NCBI GenBank assembly: GCA_944323245.1
Contig: CALURT010000008.1
Location: 1-64,000, forward strand
Direction: 5' to 3'
From: an uncultured Bacteroidales bacterium
Lineage (GTDB): Bacteria > Bacteroidota > Bacteroidia > Bacteroidales > UBA932
Length of the DNA: 64,000 bases
The position numbers were made by a program, and so were the translations under genes. Positions 60,809 to 64,000 of the stretch are shown here, piece after piece; within the stretch, counting starts at the first letter, position 1, and every line of letters starts with the position of its first letter. A model generated the notes under the pieces. The model was not told where the DNA came from. It made no database searches and worked only from the letters and a program-made list of their open reading frames with translations.

Positions 60809-61564
60809 ATGGGAGTCCTCGGAGATTATCTGAAAGGGCTTGCAGACATGGTCCTTCCGCGTGAATGCATGGTTTGCGGGAGGAAATTGGGAATCAGGGA
60901 AAATCATCTGTGCATCTACTGCATGGCTGATTTTCCCTTTACGTTTTACTGGCAGACCGAAAGGAATCCCATGGCAGACAGACTGAATGCAATGATAACC
61001 GAAGAAATGGAAAGGACGGATGCCATACGGTTCGAACCTTATGCATACGCCGCAGCCCTGTTTTTCTATAACTCGGAAGCCGGCTACAGGCACATTCCCC
61101 ATGCTCTTAAATACCGCGGGAACATTGCCTCCGGACAATATTTCGGACGGCTGCTCGGAGAAAAGGCGGCGTCTTCGCCGTTCCTTAAAGACATAGACCT
61201 TGTCGTTCCGACACCCCTGCACTGGACAAGGCTGTTGAAAAGAGGATACAATCAGGCTGAAATCATCGCTTCCGCATTCTCCGAAGCCACTGGGGCGGAA
61301 CTCTGTACGAAACTTCTGAACAGGAAAAAGCGGACCGGAACACAGACGGTATTGGACAATGAGGCCAAACGGGACAATGTCAGGAACGCATTCATGGCCG
61401 ACGAAAAGGTCGCAAAACGGTATTCTCCGACGCATATTGCCGTCATAGACGACGTATTTACCACGGGAGCGACATCCCATGCGTGTTACAGGGCGTTGAG
61501 AGCCCTGTTCGGTACGGAAGTCAGGATAAGCGTACTCACCTTGGGCTATGTGACATCCTCATAG
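60809..61564 (+). CDS. ComF-family phosphoribosyltransferase-like protein
   Basis: The protein has 251 residues. Four cysteines (CMVCG and CIYC, about residues 20-40) form a zinc ribbon, and the PRTase motif VIDDVFTTGATSHAC lies near the C-terminus. Relatives act in natural transformation or DNA processing. It overlaps the convergent glycosyltransferase by 19 bp. Confidence 0.9.
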   Translation: MGVLGDYLKGLADMVLPRECMVCGRKLGIRENHLCIYCMADFPFTFYWQTERNPMADRLNAMITEEMERTDAIRFEPYAYAAALFFYNSEAGYRHIPHALKYRGNIASGQYFGRLLGEKAASSPFLKDIDLVVPTPLHWTRLLKRGYNQAEIIASAFSEATGAELCTKLLNRKKRTGTQTVLDNEAKRDNVRNAFMADEKVAKRYSPTHIAVIDDVFTTGATSHACYRALRALFGTEVRISVLTLGYVTSS

Positions 61565-62673
61565 ACAGCCATCATGTCCCTTGCAAGGATTCCGTCGGTA
61601 AACTTATCGGCGTAAGCGAAACCTTTGGTTATCATCTCATTCCGGAGTGTCGGATTCCCGAGAATCTCCCTGATTTTCGAAGTCAGGTTTTCCGCATCTT
61701 CCGGGTCAGTGTACAATGCCGCATCTCCTCCGGCCTCCTCAAGGCACGAACCGGTAGCGCCGATAGCCGGGACGCCGCTGCACAACGCCTCAAGCATCGG
61801 TATTCCGAAACCCTCGTATTTCGACGGATATATGAAAATTTCAGCTGACTGATATATTGCCGGCAATTCATCGGTACCGACACCGCTCAGGATATGCAGC
61901 CTGTCGGAAATGCCGAGTTCATCTGCCAGACGTTCCACAATGTCCGCATATTTCGTCCGTCTCCCCACAAGGACGAAATCCAAATCCTCGAAATTCTTCA
62001 ATGCCCTGACAATCAATTCTGTATTCTTCCTTTCCTCAATCGTGCCCACACTCAGGACATATCGCTCCGGCAAACCGTACTTATGACATACGGCCTTTTT
62101 GGATTCTTCGGTACAATGGCTGCGGAATATCGGATTGCAGCCCTGGTACACCACCCTGATGCTGCGCCTCGGAATATTGTAATATTTCGAAATATCGTCT
62201 GCCGTACATTTGCTGACGGCCATGATGCAGTCCGCCGTCCTGCAGGCTCTCCTGAACTTTATATTATAGAAATGCCTGTCGGCCCAACTGTAAGTATGCG
62301 GGAAAGACAGGAAAATCAAGTCGTGTATGGTCACTACAGACCTTACGCCCTTTGCCTTGGAAATATTCCGTGGCAGGACGTTAGCCAATCCGTGCCAAAT
62401 GTCGGCACTCCGCTTCTTCAGCTCGTATGGAATGCCGAAACGTTCCCACAGGGCGGGAAAATGCTTCAGCACCGGATGCGTGGGAGTGCAGATATTGACA
62501 TTCGGATACCTGCGGATATTGTCCAACAGCGGATTGCCGTTATCCTTGCCGACATAGACATCGAATTCGTGCTGCGGATAACTTTTCGCCATACATTCTA
62601 TCACAAACCGGCTGTAATTGCCCAATCCGGCCCGGTTGCCTGCCGCCTTTTTCCCGTCAAATGCTATTCTCAT
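61546..62673 (-). CDS. Glycosyltransferase family 4-like
   Basis: The protein has 375 residues of the GT-B fold. MRIAFDGKKAAGNRAGLGNYSRF is the N-terminal glycine-rich loop, VLSVGTIEERKNTELIVRAL starts the second domain, and YPSKYEGFGIPMLEALCSGVPAIGA is the EX7E-type donor-binding motif. It probably transfers a hexose in surface polysaccharide or lipopolysaccharide synthesis. It is a single gene. Confidence 0.92.
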   Translation of the reverse strand: MRIAFDGKKAAGNRAGLGNYSRFVIECMAKSYPQHEFDVYVGKDNGNPLLDNIRRYPNVNICTPTHPVLKHFPALWERFGIPYELKKRSADIWHGLANVLPRNISKAKGVRSVVTIHDLIFLSFPHTYSWADRHFYNIKFRRACRTADCIMAVSKCTADDISKYYNIPRRSIRVVYQGCNPIFRSHCTEESKKAVCHKYGLPERYVLSVGTIEERKNTELIVRALKNFEDLDFVLVGRRTKYADIVERLADELGISDRLHILSGVGTDELPAIYQSAEIFIYPSKYEGFGIPMLEALCSGVPAIGATGSCLEEAGGDAALYTDPEDAENLTSKIREILGNPTLRNEMITKGFAYADKFTDGILARDMMAVYEDVT

Positions 62674-62696
62674 GATTTCTTATGGGGATATTGTCA

Positions 62697-62715
62697 CAAA
62701 TTTACTCTATTTTTG
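62697..62715. promoter_or_regulatory. Back-to-back promoters: glycosyltransferase (-) and PAP2 gene (+)
   Basis: TAAATTTG on the minus strand (62697-62704) and TATTTTTG on the plus strand (62708-62715) are separated by three bases. No good -33 element is seen for either. Confidence 0.5.
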
Positions 62716-62743
62716 CGGAATATACCATAGGGATGCCTTTATA

Positions 62744-63805
62744 ATGAAAAGATTGACGGGAATAATAGCTGTGCTGATGCTGCTGAATGTCCTTCCGGGA
62801 TATTCGCAGACTCTTCCGTCGTTCGACAATACGATACGGGCAATGCGGTACAATGCTGTTCCTAGGCTTTATTACTCGGTCGATGACTATACGCAATATG
62901 CGCCGTTTGCCGTAACGCTCGGCCTGAAGGCTTTCGGGTATGAGAGCCGCAGTTCATGGGGCCGCATGTTCGTATCTGATGCATTCTCCGCCGCAATAAT
63001 GACTGCCGCTGTCAACGGGATAAAATACACCGTCGGCAGACCGAGGCCTGACGGGACTTCGTACAATTCATTCCCGAGCGGACACACTGCCACAAGTTTC
63101 ATGTTGGCTACAATGATGCACAAGGAGTACGGATGGAAAAGCCCGTGGTTCAGTTTCGGAGCGTACGCAGTAGCCGCGGGAACTGGGATTTCCCGGATTA
63201 TAAACGACAGGCACTATGCCACTGATGTGATCGCCGGAGCCATTATCGGGACAGCTGCCACGCATCTCGGCTATTTCATCGCTGACAAGATATTCAGAGA
63301 CAGGCATATAAGCCCCTCTTACGAAGTCTTGAGACCATATATTGATCCTGGGAAGAAATACTATGAACTCGGGCTGTACTTCGGCTATCGCTTCCTGTTC
63401 GGTGAAGACGTCATCGGAGGCGGCGGCATTGCAGGGATTCAGGCAAACATTCCGGTCGTCCCGGGAGCGGGAATCTGTACAAGAATCGGAACGGGCTCCA
63501 TACCTTCAGGTTTTTATCCAAAGCCGTCGGCCTCTTCGCATAACCTGTACAATTTCATGGCCGGAGGATATTGGAGCATTCCGTTTCTGCGTATAATGGA
63601 ATTTGAGGCCAAAGCCTATATCGGAGGGGCGGTGTCGGAGCATGCGAGCGGTTTTGACTTCGCTGCGGAAGCCCACGTCGGGATTCTGAGCGGACAGAAT
63701 TTCAAGATAAAGGCCTTCGCCGGATATGAAGCGATTCCCCAACCCGGACGAAAGCTCTTTTCACATACAGCCATCGTAGGCGGATCCTGCTCATTTGCAT
63801 GGTAA
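62744..63805 (+). CDS. PAP2-family phosphatase with C-terminal barrel-like region
   Basis: The start at 62744 follows the promoter and gives a signal peptide (MKRLTGIIAVLMLLNVLPGYSQ in outline) and 353 residues; the frame is open further upstream. Phosphatase motifs are all present: KYTVGRPRP (94-102), PSGH (111-114) and SRIINDRHYATD (150-161). From about residue 205 the sequence changes to alternating hydrophobic, glycine- and aromatic-rich strands ending in SFAW, as in outer-membrane barrels. It may dephosphorylate lipid A or undecaprenyl diphosphate from the periplasmic or outer face. The barrel part is inference. Confidence 0.85.
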   Translation: MKRLTGIIAVLMLLNVLPGYSQTLPSFDNTIRAMRYNAVPRLYYSVDDYTQYAPFAVTLGLKAFGYESRSSWGRMFVSDAFSAAIMTAAVNGIKYTVGRPRPDGTSYNSFPSGHTATSFMLATMMHKEYGWKSPWFSFGAYAVAAGTGISRIINDRHYATDVIAGAIIGTAATHLGYFIADKIFRDRHISPSYEVLRPYIDPGKKYYELGLYFGYRFLFGEDVIGGGGIAGIQANIPVVPGAGICTRIGTGSIPSGFYPKPSASSHNLYNFMAGGYWSIPFLRIMEFEAKAYIGGAVSEHASGFDFAAEAHVGILSGQNFKIKAFAGYEAIPQPGRKLFSHTAIVGGSCSFAW

Positions 63806-63843
63806 TGACCCGCCTGCGATGAAAGCCAACGGCAATCCGACCC

Positions 63844-64000
63844 TTATTTGACCCTTACCTTGAAAATGGCCTTGTGGATCACGCCTTCTCCGATAAGCGG
63901 GGCGTGGGCGGTCTCCGGACCGAATGTGACCATTTCTCCGGGAGCCATCGTGACAGTTTCCTCCACGGGGTCCTTGTAGAACAGGATGTCCTTTTCTGTG
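63844..64000 (-). CDS. YhcH/YjgK/YiaL family protein, C-terminal end (partial)
   Basis: The last 52 codons of a minus-strand gene run off the right edge. The sequence (KDPVEETVTMAPGEMVTFGPETAHAPLIGEG in outline, then IHKAIFKVRVK and TAA) matches the cupin-like C-terminus of the YhcH/YjgK/YiaL (DUF386) family, which is linked to sialic acid and other sugar metabolism. The H-A-P region carries a likely metal-binding histidine. Confidence 0.75.
   Translation of the reverse strand, partial: TEKDILFYKDPVEETVTMAPGEMVTFGPETAHAPLIGEGVIHKAIFKVRVK

Overview
The window is chromosomal DNA of a member of the Bacteroidetes, most likely order Bacteroidales. The evidence is the TTTG / TAnnTTTG type promoters in front of many genes, the near absence of strong Shine-Dalgarno sites, the BtuG-BtuB style vitamin B12 uptake locus, a TatA-TatC pair without TatB, and lipoproteins plus TonB-type outer-membrane barrels typical of the phylum. 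Base composition looks close to half G+C over most of the window, with visibly more AT-rich islands at 1-1330 and 12334-15468. I cannot fix the genus. No rRNA, tRNA, CRISPR array or insertion sequence with a transposase was seen.

Layout. 1-965 is the N-terminal part of a large minus-strand gene made of near-identical 27-bp (9-residue) repeats; it runs off the left edge. 966-1330 is AT-rich non-coding DNA with two tandem hairpins, followed by a DUF4143 AAA ATPase. 2462-9625 is a complete cobalamin locus: promoter, cobalamin riboswitch, surface binder (btuG-like), TonB-dependent transporter (btuB), periplasmic binding lipoprotein (btuF-like), permease (btuC), ATPase (btuD) and a final lipoprotein of unknown role. 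Then come tatA-tatC, an ACT-domain/UPF0210 pair, an AT-rich module with a TonB-type barrel and a small membrane-anchored carboxypeptidase-regulatory-like protein, an acyl-CoA synthetase with a deoxynucleoside kinase, a metallo-hydrolase with uvrA, a nucleoside kinase, an MFS transporter, an SGNH hydrolase, rsgA with a MATE transporter, and a histidine acid phosphatase.

29932-38677 carries a polyprenyl diphosphate synthase, a U32 peptidase-family protein, recO-rdgB, a CtpA-like protease, and a short polysaccharide set (flippase, UDP-galactopyranose mutase, DUF4422 glycosyltransferase). Then rnr, gpmI, an intergenic repeat element, an unknown lipoprotein, and the cell-wall group pbp1A-ddl-prmC. 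48502-52810 has an acetyltransferase, topA, an Lrp/AsnC regulator and ispD. 53057-58728 is the elongasome operon mreB-mreC-mreD-mrdA-rodA. The right end holds a short-type S-adenosylhomocysteinase-family gene, fabG, comF, a glycosyltransferase, a PAP2 phosphatase fused to a barrel-like region, and the C-terminal end of a YhcH/YjgK/YiaL protein.

The observations I rate highest are: the adenosylhomocysteinase homologue carries HxExK rather than HxTxE, as in S-inosylhomocysteine hydrolases; two intergenic elements with long inverted repeats (42685-42809 and 52846-53010); divergent promoters whose -7 boxes stand back to back, one pair forming a perfect palindrome; the unknown lipoprotein closing the B12 operon; and the repeat protein at the left edge. 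Convergent gene pairs almost all overlap or touch, so this chromosome is very compact.
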